NCBI GenBank assembly: GCA_963699345.1
Contig: CAVOTL010000005.1
Span: forward strand, 186,001-250,000
Origin: Bog-756 sp963699345
GTDB lineage: Bacteria; Actinomycetota; Acidimicrobiia; Acidimicrobiales; RAAP-2
Direction: 5' to 3'
DNA: 64,000 nucleotides
Part shown: positions 32,989-41,682 of the stretch, piece after piece
Position numbering within the stretch: the first letter of the stretch is position 1
How the letters are laid out: every line of letters begins with the position of its first letter
Made by a program: the position numbers and the translations under genes
Notes under the pieces: generated by a model
Seen by the model: only the letters and a program-made list of their open reading frames with translations
Databases searched by the model: none
Told to the model about the DNA's origin: nothing

Positions 32989-34074
32989 TTAGCGCCCCAC
33001 CCCTCGGCCGGCCCGCACCCGGCGCCGGTGGCCCCAGCTCAGGAGCATCAGGCCGAGGCCCACCGCCAGGAGGCCGATCCCGATGTCGCGGGCGGTGCGC
33101 AGTCCCGTGAACGCCAGGGTGCCGTCGGTCGACCCCGATGTCCCCGTCGAGGCGGCGGACGGGTCGTCGGAACTCGATCCGGTCGATCCGCCGTCGTCTC
33201 CGGTGACGGCCGCCGCCACGACGGGACTCGTGGTGGAGGTGGTCGTCGTCGTCGCACCGGCCGACAACGGAGCGGTCGTGGTGCTGGTCGTGGTGGTGGT
33301 CGACCCGGTGGGGGACGTGGTGGTGGTCGTGGTGGTCGTGGTGGTCGTCGTGGTCGTCGACCCGCCCGGCGTCGCCGACCAGGTGAATCCGTTCGGGTCG
33401 GAGGAACTGGCCGAGAACGTCACCTCGGTGTTCCAGGAGTCGACGGGTGCGCCCGTGGAGTTCGCGCAGACGATCCCGGCCTCCCAGACCCCGGACGCCG
33501 TGCCGCCGCTACCCGTGTAGAGCAGACCGGTCGACCCGGTGAGGGGGAGGTACCCGTTCACGATCATCGGGGCCCACTCGAAGTCGTTGGGGATCTCCGT
33601 GATCTGGCCCGTGCCGATGGACGTGTTCACCGGCCCGTAGTAGGTCCCCAGCTCGTCGAAGAAGCCGAAGCCCTCCGACGGGGAGCCGGTGGTGAAGGTC
33701 ACCCCGGACAGCGGCTTCCCCTTCGCCAGGAGGTAGCTGAAGACGTGGTAGCCGTCCGTGGCGGTGTCGCCCGAGCAGGCCGCCTGGGGTGGCAGTGCCA
33801 CGGTGAACTGTGTCGCCGAGCCCCCCGACGGCAGCTCGGTCGTGGTCCCCGGACTGGCGATCGTGGCGGTGGAGTTCGTGGAGGCCGCGGCCGGACCGCC
33901 CGCGGCCAGGACGACACCGAAGACGGCGAGCAGACCGGCGGCGGCGGTCGCCGAACGGGCGACCCACGTCCCCCGTGGGCGGTCACGGGTGGTGGCAAGG
34001 GTGATGGGCACGGGTGGTTGCTCCCTCGTGTTGGCAATGGGACGGTCGGTCATCTGGCATCGGGTGGGCCTCAT
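32989..34074 (-). CDS. LAFTG cell-wall-anchored protein with the shared secreted domain
   Basis: A 361-residue exported protein. Signal peptide about 38-65 (ending PAAAS). The shared domain covers about 66-250: SPGTTTELPSGGSATQF, LPPQAACSGDTATDGYHVFS, GTYYGPVNTSIGTGQI, FEWAPMIVNGYLPLTG, YTGSGGTASGVWEAGIVCA and WNTEVTFSASSSDPNGFTW. A Thr-rich stalk with a 14-Thr run follows. The end is a class E sorting signal: LAFTG, a hydrophobic helix and Arg-rich tail. ATG 34074 overlaps the previous stop by 4 nt; MTDRP at 34053 is an alternative. The next gene is a sortase-fold protein without catalytic residues. Role unknown, presumably surface. Confidence 0.85.
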   Translation of the reverse strand: MRPTRCQMTDRPIANTREQPPVPITLATTRDRPRGTWVARSATAAAGLLAVFGVVLAAGGPAAASTNSTATIASPGTTTELPSGGSATQFTVALPPQAACSGDTATDGYHVFSYLLAKGKPLSGVTFTTGSPSEGFGFFDELGTYYGPVNTSIGTGQITEIPNDFEWAPMIVNGYLPLTGSTGLLYTGSGGTASGVWEAGIVCANSTGAPVDSWNTEVTFSASSSDPNGFTWSATPGGSTTTTTTTTTTTTTTSPTGSTTTTTSTTTAPLSAGATTTTTSTTSPVVAAAVTGDDGGSTGSSSDDPSAASTGTSGSTDGTLAFTGLRTARDIGIGLLAVGLGLMLLSWGHRRRVRAGRGVGR

Positions 34075-36830
34075 GGTGCCTCCTCCGGCATCGTCGCCTC
34101 CGTGCCGTCACTGAGGGCGGCCCGGTTGGCCCGGGCGAGGGCCAGGGAGCCGAGTCCGGCACCCACTCCGATCAACAGGAGGAGGGGCAGGAGGAACCGG
34201 ATCCCTCCCACCGTCAACAGCGAGGTCCGCAGGAACCCCAGGATCCCTCCCGTGGCGCCCTTCTGGGCGTTCGTCGGAGCACCGGCACTCGATGACGTGG
34301 CGGCGGACGCCGGGGTCGACACGCTCTGCGCCGTGGCGGTGTCGGGTTCGAACGCCGTGGGGGACGTTTCGACGGGGGTGGTGGTGAACGCGTCGTCCGA
34401 GGACCCCGGCGACGGGGTGGTCGACTCGGCGGGCGGATCGAGGATCGCATTGGTGGCATTCAGCGCCTCGAGCCGGAGGGCACCGGGAAGCGGCACGTAG
34501 CCGGGGGGCAGCTGCCCGGGCTCGACCCCGGTCGTCTGTCCGTCCGCGATGGCGTAGAGGATGAATCCGGCGTAGAGCTTCCGTTCGGCCGGGGTGAGGG
34601 TCTCGGGGGTGACCGCCGCGTACGACAGCAGGGTGAGCGGATAGGCGTTGGCGGCCGAGGTCGAGGTATCGGGGACCATGACTCCCGAGACGGCGCTGGG
34701 TACGTCGGTCTGCTCGCCGGCGAGCAGGTTCGCGGAGTCGGGGGCGACGAACGTCCGATCGGCACCGTCGTCCCCCGACCGGCTGAGGCTCGCCGCCTGG
34801 AGCCCGTAGCGGGCCGCCGACGCCGAGTCCGTGATCGAGATGATGAAGTGGGTGCCCGGCACCTGGGGCCCGTTGGCCGACCACGCCGTGTCGGGGGTGC
34901 CATTGGGGTTGAAGGTCGTCTTGGCTCCGTCGTTGGCCGCGCCGGTCGACGCGGCGGCCGCCTGCATGGTCAGGGCGTAGGGCGACCAGTCGAGGATGCA
35001 GAGGTCACGCGCCGGCGCCGCGGGGGGCCCGATGACCTGCTCACCCGGGTCGTAGCAGTACGGGTCGGACTTCGGGAACTGGTTCGGGACCGTGGCGGCG
35101 AACGCCACGTGAGCCGGATTGATCGCCGGATTGGTGCTGTAGTACGGGTTCACCACCATCCCGTCGTCCGGCGTGCCGTTGAGCCACGCCCTGGCTTCGG
35201 GGTCGGCCAGGATCCACTTCCACACCTCGGTGGCCGCATCGGAGCTCGGCTCCTCCACCAGTGCCGTCCCGGCGTCGATCGCCTGGGACGTCGACAGGTC
35301 CTTGAACTCCGGGTTCCACTGCAGGAAGTCCGGATCGGTGAAGAGGTCGACCGGATTGTGCAGGGCCCAGCTGTAGGCCGCCGGCTTCTTGTTCGTGACG
35401 TCAACCAGCTGGGACTGGTACGACTGGGTCAGGAGTTTGGCCATCAGCCGCGGCGTGAGGTACAAGTTCTCGACCTGGGTGCCGGCGAGCGGTTGCTCGT
35501 CGGTGCCGTTCGTGTCGTCGGCCGGTTGTCGCTGGATGTTGAACGCCACCACCACCCCGGACAGGGTGACGGGCGCATAGACGATGGGATTGGTGGAACT
35601 CGTCTCGGTGGGGTCCACCGGGTACGAGTAGACCGACATGCCCGCCGATCCGTAGGTCGGGCTCACGAGGTTCTGGCGGGCCAGGTCGTCCGTGCTCTCG
35701 ATGTAGCTGTAGGCCGGCGAGCCGGACTGGGCGCAGAGGGCCGGCTGCCAGCTGCCGACCGCCGCCGCCGCCGCCTCGTTGCCCTCGATCTGGGTGGCGG
35801 TGGCGTTGATGGAGCAGCTCGAACCCACCGGATTGAACGAGAGGGGGATGGCGATCCGGTTGGCCCACGCCGTGGGGCTGAGCGGCGAGGTCACGACGCT
35901 CTGCGTGGTGTAGTTCGGCGGGTTCTCGACGTCCGGGGTACTCCGGGGGACGACGACCAGCCAGCACTGGGGAACCTTGGTCCCACCTCCGGCCACGGGC
36001 TGCAACTGCTGGCCGCAGCCGAGGCCCGGGGCCTCGAGGCCGGTCTGGACCTGGAAGAGCTGGTTGCCCGTGCCGTCGGCGTAGGTGCGGGCGAAGTCCA
36101 CCTCGTTGGAGGTGCCGTACCGGAAGTAGGGGTTGAGCCAGAACGACTGCGGGTCATTGGGGTTGTTGTCGTAGTTGTAGTTGGCCTGCTGGCCGACCAC
36201 CGTGCCGTCGACCGCGTCGAAGGGCTCGACGAGATACCCCTGGGTCGGGTCGTAGTAGCCGTCGGCGGAGCAGGCGGCCGGCGTGGGCTGTCCCGCGGGG
36301 AAGTCACACGCGGACGGGAAGGTGCTCCACCCCTTCTGGGAGATCACCCGGGAGTACTCGAAACCCGTCTGGGAGACCGGGTACGCGGCGTCGGACGAGG
36401 CCTCGGCGCCGAACTCGCACTGCGAGGGCGACGGCCCCGGATCGCTCGTCGACTGCGAGTCACCCCAGCACTCGAAGATCTGGAGGTAATTCGACTGGAA
36501 CTCTGACGACGAGGTCGTCTCCGTCCCGCCCGTCCAGGAGACCGACACGGCCTGGTCGACCAAGTTGGCCGTCTGGTTGACGGTGACCTTCAGGCCGGCG
36601 TACGCGCCGGATCCCGAAACGGTGACCGCCGATGCCGTGGCCGGCAGCGAGGTGACGACGCCCTGGCTGCCGGCGAGGGTGGTTCCGGTCGCCGCCGCCC
36701 CCGGCTGGATCCCGGGAACCGTCAGGAACACGATCAGGCCGACGGCGGCCCCGGTCGCCGCTCCGAGGAGGGTCCGACGGCCGGACGGGCGCCGGACGCT
36801 CGGGGCGTGGGCGTGTCGCGGGGCCGTCAT
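34071..36830 (-). CDS. Giant PstS-like membrane-anchored binding protein
   Basis: A 919-residue exported protein: signal peptide (about 20-46, ending PGAAAT), long Cys- and aromatic-rich ectodomain, and a C-terminal membrane helix (IRFLLPLLLLIGVGAGLGSLAL) with a short cytosolic tail. The middle aligns with PstS: IVYAPVTLSGVVVAFNIQ and LYLTPRLMAKLLTQSY resemble PITAGGTVFMYNL and RLSPLNIFKIFTGV of the next protein. The Ser-Gly-Thr phosphate loop of PstS is not found, so the ligand may differ. ATG 36830 overlaps the pstS stop by 4 nt, and its own stop overlaps the LAFTG gene by 4 nt. Function is inferred as an accessory binding or docking component. Confidence 0.75.
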   Translation of the reverse strand: MTAPRHAHAPSVRRPSGRRTLLGAATGAAVGLIVFLTVPGIQPGAAATGTTLAGSQGVVTSLPATASAVTVSGSGAYAGLKVTVNQTANLVDQAVSVSWTGGTETTSSSEFQSNYLQIFECWGDSQSTSDPGPSPSQCEFGAEASSDAAYPVSQTGFEYSRVISQKGWSTFPSACDFPAGQPTPAACSADGYYDPTQGYLVEPFDAVDGTVVGQQANYNYDNNPNDPQSFWLNPYFRYGTSNEVDFARTYADGTGNQLFQVQTGLEAPGLGCGQQLQPVAGGGTKVPQCWLVVVPRSTPDVENPPNYTTQSVVTSPLSPTAWANRIAIPLSFNPVGSSCSINATATQIEGNEAAAAAVGSWQPALCAQSGSPAYSYIESTDDLARQNLVSPTYGSAGMSVYSYPVDPTETSSTNPIVYAPVTLSGVVVAFNIQRQPADDTNGTDEQPLAGTQVENLYLTPRLMAKLLTQSYQSQLVDVTNKKPAAYSWALHNPVDLFTDPDFLQWNPEFKDLSTSQAIDAGTALVEEPSSDAATEVWKWILADPEARAWLNGTPDDGMVVNPYYSTNPAINPAHVAFAATVPNQFPKSDPYCYDPGEQVIGPPAAPARDLCILDWSPYALTMQAAAASTGAANDGAKTTFNPNGTPDTAWSANGPQVPGTHFIISITDSASAARYGLQAASLSRSGDDGADRTFVAPDSANLLAGEQTDVPSAVSGVMVPDTSTSAANAYPLTLLSYAAVTPETLTPAERKLYAGFILYAIADGQTTGVEPGQLPPGYVPLPGALRLEALNATNAILDPPAESTTPSPGSSDDAFTTTPVETSPTAFEPDTATAQSVSTPASAATSSSAGAPTNAQKGATGGILGFLRTSLLTVGGIRFLLPLLLLIGVGAGLGSLALARANRAALSDGTEATMPEEAP

Positions 36831-38530
36831 GGCGACGACCTTCGTCGTTCGAGGAACCGGGACACGAGGCCCGGAACCAGCATCAGGGCCAGGACGGCCA
36901 GGACGATCAACACCAGCAGGGTCTGGGTGGTGGACCAGCCCGTCCCGGCCGCCAAGGTGTCGGTCATGGCGGTCGGTGACGCCGACGCGTCGGCGGATCC
37001 ACCCGAGTCCGACGCCGTGCTGCAGGCCCCCGTGGTGGGGTCGCACACCACCGTCGACCCCGTCGTGCTGGCGCCCGATCCTCCCCCACCCCCCGCCGTC
37101 GCTCCCGATCCCGAGGACCCCGCCGATCCGGAGGCCGAGTCGGCGCTCGACGAAGAGCCCACCGCGGCCTTGGGCGACCCGCTGTCCGGAGTCGAGACCG
37201 AGGCCGCCCCGCCGGTGCCGTAGGTGCACTGCGTCGGGCCCTGCTTGTCGCAGGCCGGCGGGTAGGGGGCGGTCAGGGCCAGCAGATTCTGCCCGGACGG
37301 CGTGAACGTCGGGTTGTTGCAGCTCTGGATGTTGATGTTCTGGACGTTCGCACCGGGGATCTTGGCGATCTGGGCGAACGCCGCCTGGACGAGGTTGATC
37401 GGCATGGGTGAGTACCCGAGCGCGGCGGACTGCTGTTGGCCCTGACACATCGCGTAGTAGGCGAACGCCGCGAGGGTCGACCCCTTGGCCGACGAGAATC
37501 CGTTGCCGTTCGTCGTGGTCGGGAGGATCAGGTAGCCGTAGGAGGAGAACGGGTACGTGCGAGGATCCGGATCCGTGTACACCCCCTGCAGCTTCTGGGT
37601 GAGGTACAGCGCCGGGTTGTTGACATCGGTGGTGTCCACCTGGTCCTGCAGGAGCGACACGGCGACGTTCTGCGGGGTGGGCTCGGTGTAGTAGCCCGCG
37701 GCGTTGAGCACCTGCGCCACCGGGAAGTGGGTCGTCAGCGCGTAGTAGTAGTTGACGTAGCCGATGGATCCGGAGGCGAAGGCCTGGGACACGTACGAGG
37801 CCACACCGAGGTCGCCGTTCTGGGCGATCATGTTGCCGGTCGTCGGGTAGAACGATGTGGCGCCGCAGGCCGACGACGGACGGCCGGCCTTGGCGCAGTA
37901 GGCGTTCCAGATCGACGGATCCTGATTGATCATCCAGGCCGACAGCTCATAGCTCGTACCCGAGCCGTCCGAGCGGACCACCGGAACGATCGACTGGTTC
38001 GGGAGGTGGAGTCCGGGGTTGTCGGCGGCCAGCAGCGGATCGTCCCAGTTGGTGATGACGCCCGTGAAGATCTTGAAGATGTTCAGCGGCGAGAGCCGCA
38101 GGTTGGTGACCCGCTGACCGTTGATGCTCAGGTTGTACATGAACACCGTGCCGCCCGCGGTGATCGGCATGTAGGCGTAGCTGCCGGACTTCGGATCCTC
38201 CGGGGCCGAACCGTCGCCCGGGTCGGTCTGGAAGGGGATGTCGGAGGCGGCGAAGTCCGTCTGCCCCGAGATGAAGTCCTCCCGACCGGCCGTCGATCCG
38301 TTGGCCGTGTAGTTGATCTGGATCCCGTCGGCGTGCACGTCGGCGATCCACTGGTCGAGGGCGCCCGCCGACCACGACGAGCCCTCTCCGGAGACCGGCG
38401 TGTACGACGCGGCGCCGGCCGGAGACATGGCCCCGGCGACCATGGCGATCACGCAGAGACCGGCCACGGCGAGCGAGACCGCGGCGGCACGGGCCAGCCG
38501 CAGCAGGTGGGTGGGACGGGGGGTGGTCAC
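36827..38530 (-). CDS. pstS: Phosphate-binding protein PstS, membrane-anchored
   Basis: Extracytoplasmic receptor of the phosphate importer; 567 residues. Signal peptide about 12-41. The PBP2 fold shows the phosphate contacts: GEGSSWSAGALDQW, GQTDFAASDIPF and RSDGSGTSYELSAW, matching the Ser/Asp/Ser-Gly-Thr ligands of known PstS. A Ser/Gly/Ala-rich linker (about 440-530) and a C-terminal membrane helix (LLVLIVLAVLALMLVPGLV) anchor it, replacing the usual lipoprotein Cys. GTG 38530 overlaps the pstA stop by 4 nt; its stop overlaps the giant PstS-like gene by 4 nt. Expression should respond to phosphate, but no PHO box could be identified. Confidence 0.94.
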   Translation of the reverse strand: MTTPRPTHLLRLARAAAVSLAVAGLCVIAMVAGAMSPAGAASYTPVSGEGSSWSAGALDQWIADVHADGIQINYTANGSTAGREDFISGQTDFAASDIPFQTDPGDGSAPEDPKSGSYAYMPITAGGTVFMYNLSINGQRVTNLRLSPLNIFKIFTGVITNWDDPLLAADNPGLHLPNQSIVPVVRSDGSGTSYELSAWMINQDPSIWNAYCAKAGRPSSACGATSFYPTTGNMIAQNGDLGVASYVSQAFASGSIGYVNYYYALTTHFPVAQVLNAAGYYTEPTPQNVAVSLLQDQVDTTDVNNPALYLTQKLQGVYTDPDPRTYPFSSYGYLILPTTTNGNGFSSAKGSTLAAFAYYAMCQGQQQSAALGYSPMPINLVQAAFAQIAKIPGANVQNINIQSCNNPTFTPSGQNLLALTAPYPPACDKQGPTQCTYGTGGAASVSTPDSGSPKAAVGSSSSADSASGSAGSSGSGATAGGGGGSGASTTGSTVVCDPTTGACSTASDSGGSADASASPTAMTDTLAAGTGWSTTQTLLVLIVLAVLALMLVPGLVSRFLERRRSSP

Positions 38531-39786
38531 GGTTGCTCCCGAGGTGGCGGTTCGTGGGTGAACGGGTCGAGTTGCACGGCCATCCCGGCCGCGGCGTCGC
38601 GGTCGGCCTCGGCCCGGGCGAATCGGGCGACGTCTCGAGCGGATCCTTCCCGCACCTTGCGGAGCCCGCGGGCCGACAGGTGCCCCGGGCCCCAGCCCCC
38701 CACCTTGCGCGCGGTCACGAAGAGGACGATGACCAACAGGAGGAGGAACGACGCGGCGGCGAAGGCACGCTCGGTGTATTCGGGGCTGCCGGACTGGACC
38801 AGCTTCAGCGCGGCGAGCGGCAGTGACGTCATCGCGCCGTGCAGCGGATTGGCGTTGATGTAGGTGGTGTACGTGGAGGTGAGGAGGACGGGTGACGCCT
38901 CACCGATGCCCCGGGCGATACCCAGGATGACCGCGGTCACGAGGCCCGACCGGGCCGTCGGGATCACCACCTGGAATTCACTCCGCCAGGCCGGGGCGCC
39001 GAGGGCGGCCGACGCCTCGCGCAGGTTGCCCGGCACCAGCCGGAGCGCCAGGTCCGAGGCCCGGATCATGTACGGGAGCATCATCACGCTGAGCGCCAGG
39101 GCGGCGGCCAGGCCGCTGTGCTGGTTCCCGAGGGTGATGATCCACAGGGCGTAGATGAAGAGGCCGGCCAGGATGCTGGGCAACGCCGACATGGCCTCGA
39201 CCACGGTGCGGAACGTGCGGGCCGGACGGCTCCGCGTCATGTCGAGGTAGACGGCGGCGACCAGTCCCACGGGGACCGTGAGCACGACGGCGATTCCGAT
39301 CATCCACAGCGTCCCGACGATGGCGGCGCCGATACCACCTCTCGTCAGGGGGGCGGTGGGGCCGGAACTCGACAGGTCCTGGGTGTAGTTGTTCAGATGG
39401 ATGAGCGCGCCCCATCCCCTCGCCAGGGTGAAGAAGATCACGACGGCCAGGGCGCCGAGGGCGAGGACGGCGGTGGAGGCCATGAGGACCGTCATGACCG
39501 CGTCCTTGACGGCCGGCCGGTCCTCGGTGAGAGAGACCAGCACGGCGTAGGTGATCACGAAGAGCACGTAGGCCACGACGACGAAGGGGAGCGGTCCGGA
39601 GACGCCGGTCAGGAGCGTGACCAGCACGCTTCCGCTCACGGCGGCCAGCAGGGCACCGGCCAGGTTGCGCACCATTCCCGCCTGGGCGCCGCCGATCCGT
39701 CGGCGACCGGGGGGTGGTGGTCGGTCGGGCCGCACCTCCACGGACACGGCGGCGGGACCGTCGGACGGATGGTCGAGGAGGGTCAT
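38527..39786 (-). CDS. pstA: Phosphate ABC transporter permease PstA
   Basis: Inner-membrane channel half of the phosphate importer. The permease core includes GGIGAAIVGTLWMIGIAVVL, PVGLVAAVYLDMTR, the ALPSILAGLFIYAL block and the coupling-helix EAA motif LREASAALGAPAWR, followed by GIARGIGEASPVLLTS. At 419 residues it is longer than usual (about 280-300): two extra N-terminal helices (about 38-85) and a charged C-terminal tail are added. ATG 39786 begins one nucleotide after the pstC stop codon. It pairs with PstC and the ATPase PstB. Confidence 0.95.
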   Translation of the reverse strand: MTLLDHPSDGPAAVSVEVRPDRPPPPGRRRIGGAQAGMVRNLAGALLAAVSGSVLVTLLTGVSGPLPFVVVAYVLFVITYAVLVSLTEDRPAVKDAVMTVLMASTAVLALGALAVVIFFTLARGWGALIHLNNYTQDLSSSGPTAPLTRGGIGAAIVGTLWMIGIAVVLTVPVGLVAAVYLDMTRSRPARTFRTVVEAMSALPSILAGLFIYALWIITLGNQHSGLAAALALSVMMLPYMIRASDLALRLVPGNLREASAALGAPAWRSEFQVVIPTARSGLVTAVILGIARGIGEASPVLLTSTYTTYINANPLHGAMTSLPLAALKLVQSGSPEYTERAFAAASFLLLLVIVLFVTARKVGGWGPGHLSARGLRKVREGSARDVARFARAEADRDAAAGMAVQLDPFTHEPPPREQP

Positions 39787-39787
39787 C

Positions 39788-40828
39788 TCAACCGTCGCTC
39801 TCGGCGCCCGAGCGCGAGCGGGCCACCACGGCGGCGGCCGCGAAGTTGACGATGAGGGTCAGTGCGAACAGGGACAGACCGGCCGCCATCAGTGCCGACG
39901 TCCCGAAGGAATCGGACTCGTTGGACAGATTGGCGATGAGGCCGGAAATGGAGTTGCCCCCGGACTGGAGGACGTGCCAGTTGATCGTGAACACCGGAGA
40001 GATGATGAGGATGACGACGATGGTCTCCCCCAGCGCCCGCCCGAGACCGAGCATCGTCCCGCCGATGATCCCGCCCTTGCCGAAGGGGAGCACGACGGTC
40101 CGGATCATGCCCCACCGGGTGCCGCCGAGGGCGTAGGCCCCCTCGCGCTCACCGAGTGGCGCCTGGGCGAACGACTCCCGCATGACGGAGCAGAGGATCG
40201 GGATGACCATCAGCGACACCGCGATGCCCACGATGAAGGTCGACGCGCTGTACAGCGTGCCGGACTGGACCGGGTTCGACGGATCGGCACCGTTCACCCG
40301 GAACACCGGGATCCAGTTCATCCATGTCGCCAACCACCGCGACACGCCCACCACGCGGCCCTCCAGGAACTCGAGCGCCCACAGGCCGTAGACGATGCTG
40401 GGCACCGCGGCCATCAGATCGACGAGTGACACCAGGGTCCGCTTGATCGACGCCGGCGCCACCTCGGTGATGAAGAGCGAGAGCCCGAGGGCCACGGGGA
40501 CGGCGATCCCGACGGCCACGACCGCGATCAGGATCGTGTCCACCATGATGCCGAGGATCCCGAAGTGGCGGATGTCCGGTTGCCAGGCCTGGGTGGTGAG
40601 GAACGAGAATTTGGCCACCCGGAGCGCGGGCTCGGCGCGGGCGGCCAGGAAGATCCCCACGAGGGCGAAGACGGCCAGCACCACGAGCGCACTCCCCCGG
40701 GTGAGCCCGCGGAACGACCGGTCCGCACGGGACTTGGTATCGACCAGCTGGCGGCGCGGGCGGACGTCGCCGCCCGACGGCGGTGGGTCGGGGACGATCG
40801 TTGCGACCTCGGGGCTGAGTACGGTCAT
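39788..40828 (-). CDS. pstC: Phosphate ABC transporter permease PstC
   Basis: Partner permease of PstA; 346 residues with six membrane segments. Seen are FSFLTTQAWQPDIRHFGIL typical of PstC near residue 75, VALGLSLFITEVAP, the MAAVPSIVYGLWALEFL block, the EAA-like coupling loop LGEREGAYALGGTRWGMIRT and GLGRALGETIVVILI. ATG 40828 overlaps the stop of the upstream membrane-anchored domain protein by 4 nt, tying phosphate-transporter translation to that accessory gene. Confidence 0.96.
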   Translation of the reverse strand: MTVLSPEVATIVPDPPPSGGDVRPRRQLVDTKSRADRSFRGLTRGSALVVLAVFALVGIFLAARAEPALRVAKFSFLTTQAWQPDIRHFGILGIMVDTILIAVVAVGIAVPVALGLSLFITEVAPASIKRTLVSLVDLMAAVPSIVYGLWALEFLEGRVVGVSRWLATWMNWIPVFRVNGADPSNPVQSGTLYSASTFIVGIAVSLMVIPILCSVMRESFAQAPLGEREGAYALGGTRWGMIRTVVLPFGKGGIIGGTMLGLGRALGETIVVILIISPVFTINWHVLQSGGNSISGLIANLSNESDSFGTSALMAAGLSLFALTLIVNFAAAAVVARSRSGAESDG

Positions 40829-41682
40829 CGCTCCCCCGCCCCCACCGGAGTGGCCTCGGGGGTCCCGGTGCCACTGCCGGCTCCGGGCTCGGGTTCGCCT
40901 CCGGGCCGGGCACCGCCCGGTGGACCGTCACCGTTGTCCGAGGATCCCGTCGGCCGACGGCGTCGCAGCCGCAGGGCGTAGGCGGCGGCACCCGTGGCCA
41001 CCACGACGAGGCCCACGCCGATCCACAGGCCCACCGGCTGCGACGCCGGGACCGTGCCCTGGTCGACGACCCTCCAGGTGAATCCCCCGGGATCGGAGGC
41101 GTCCGCCGTGAAGACGATGCGGGAGTTCCAGTAGTTGCTGACCACACCGTGGGCGTCGGCGCAGGCGATGCCACCGTTCCAGGTAGCGGTGCGGGCCCCG
41201 TCGGCGAAGAGGTCGGACGGGGTGAGACGGCTCCAGAGGAACTCGTAGGGCAGACCTACGACCTGGCCGGTGGACTCGGCGGTGTTGACCGCGCCGAAGT
41301 ACGCACCGGTGGCGATGTACCCGTACCACCGGTCGGGGATACCGCCTTTGAAGCTGACGTCGGTCGGCGAGGCGTGCTCCGGGACGAGGTAGCTGTAGAC
41401 CAGGTAGCCGTCGTGCGCGGTGTCACCCGGACAGGCGGCCCCCGGGGGGAGGACGATGCCGTAGGGAGTGCGCGACCCACCGGACGTCAACGGCTTCGTC
41501 GTTCCCGGGTACACGATCACCTCGGACCCGGGCGTGGCCGCGCCGGCCGTGCCGGGCGGGGTCGCCAAGGGAGTGAGGCAGAGCACGATCCCGGCCAGGA
41601 CGGCCACGGCTCGGGCGCGCCGCCTCGGCCGTCCGCCCCCGCTCAGGGCGCCGACGCCGGAGGCGCGGCCCGAGCGCCTCAC
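40825..41682 (-). CDS. Membrane-anchored protein with the shared secreted domain
   Basis: A 285-residue protein: signal peptide (about 20-48), a diverged copy of the shared domain (about 50-205; SGGSRTPYGIVLPPGAACPG, GYLVYSYLVP, GAYFGAVNTAESTGQVVGLP, WNSRIVFTADASDPGGFTW), one membrane helix (VGLWIGVGLVVVATGAAAYAL) and a Gly/Pro-rich cytosolic tail. The two domain cysteines (AACPG and IACAD) are kept. The GTG at 41682 overlaps the giant TIG protein stop by 4 nt and its stop overlaps pstC by 4 nt. Its position suggests a bridge between the surface protein and the transporter; that is inference. Confidence 0.78.
   Translation of the reverse strand: MRRSGRASGVGALSGGGRPRRRARAVAVLAGIVLCLTPLATPPGTAGAATPGSEVIVYPGTTKPLTSGGSRTPYGIVLPPGAACPGDTAHDGYLVYSYLVPEHASPTDVSFKGGIPDRWYGYIATGAYFGAVNTAESTGQVVGLPYEFLWSRLTPSDLFADGARTATWNGGIACADAHGVVSNYWNSRIVFTADASDPGGFTWRVVDQGTVPASQPVGLWIGVGLVVVATGAAAYALRLRRRRPTGSSDNGDGPPGGARPGGEPEPGAGSGTGTPEATPVGAGER

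Noticed and set aside
33290..33365. Microsatellite as an independent repeat element
   Set aside because: The GTC/GTG run encodes the Thr-rich stalk of the LAFTG protein, a common surface-protein feature, so it is described with that gene.
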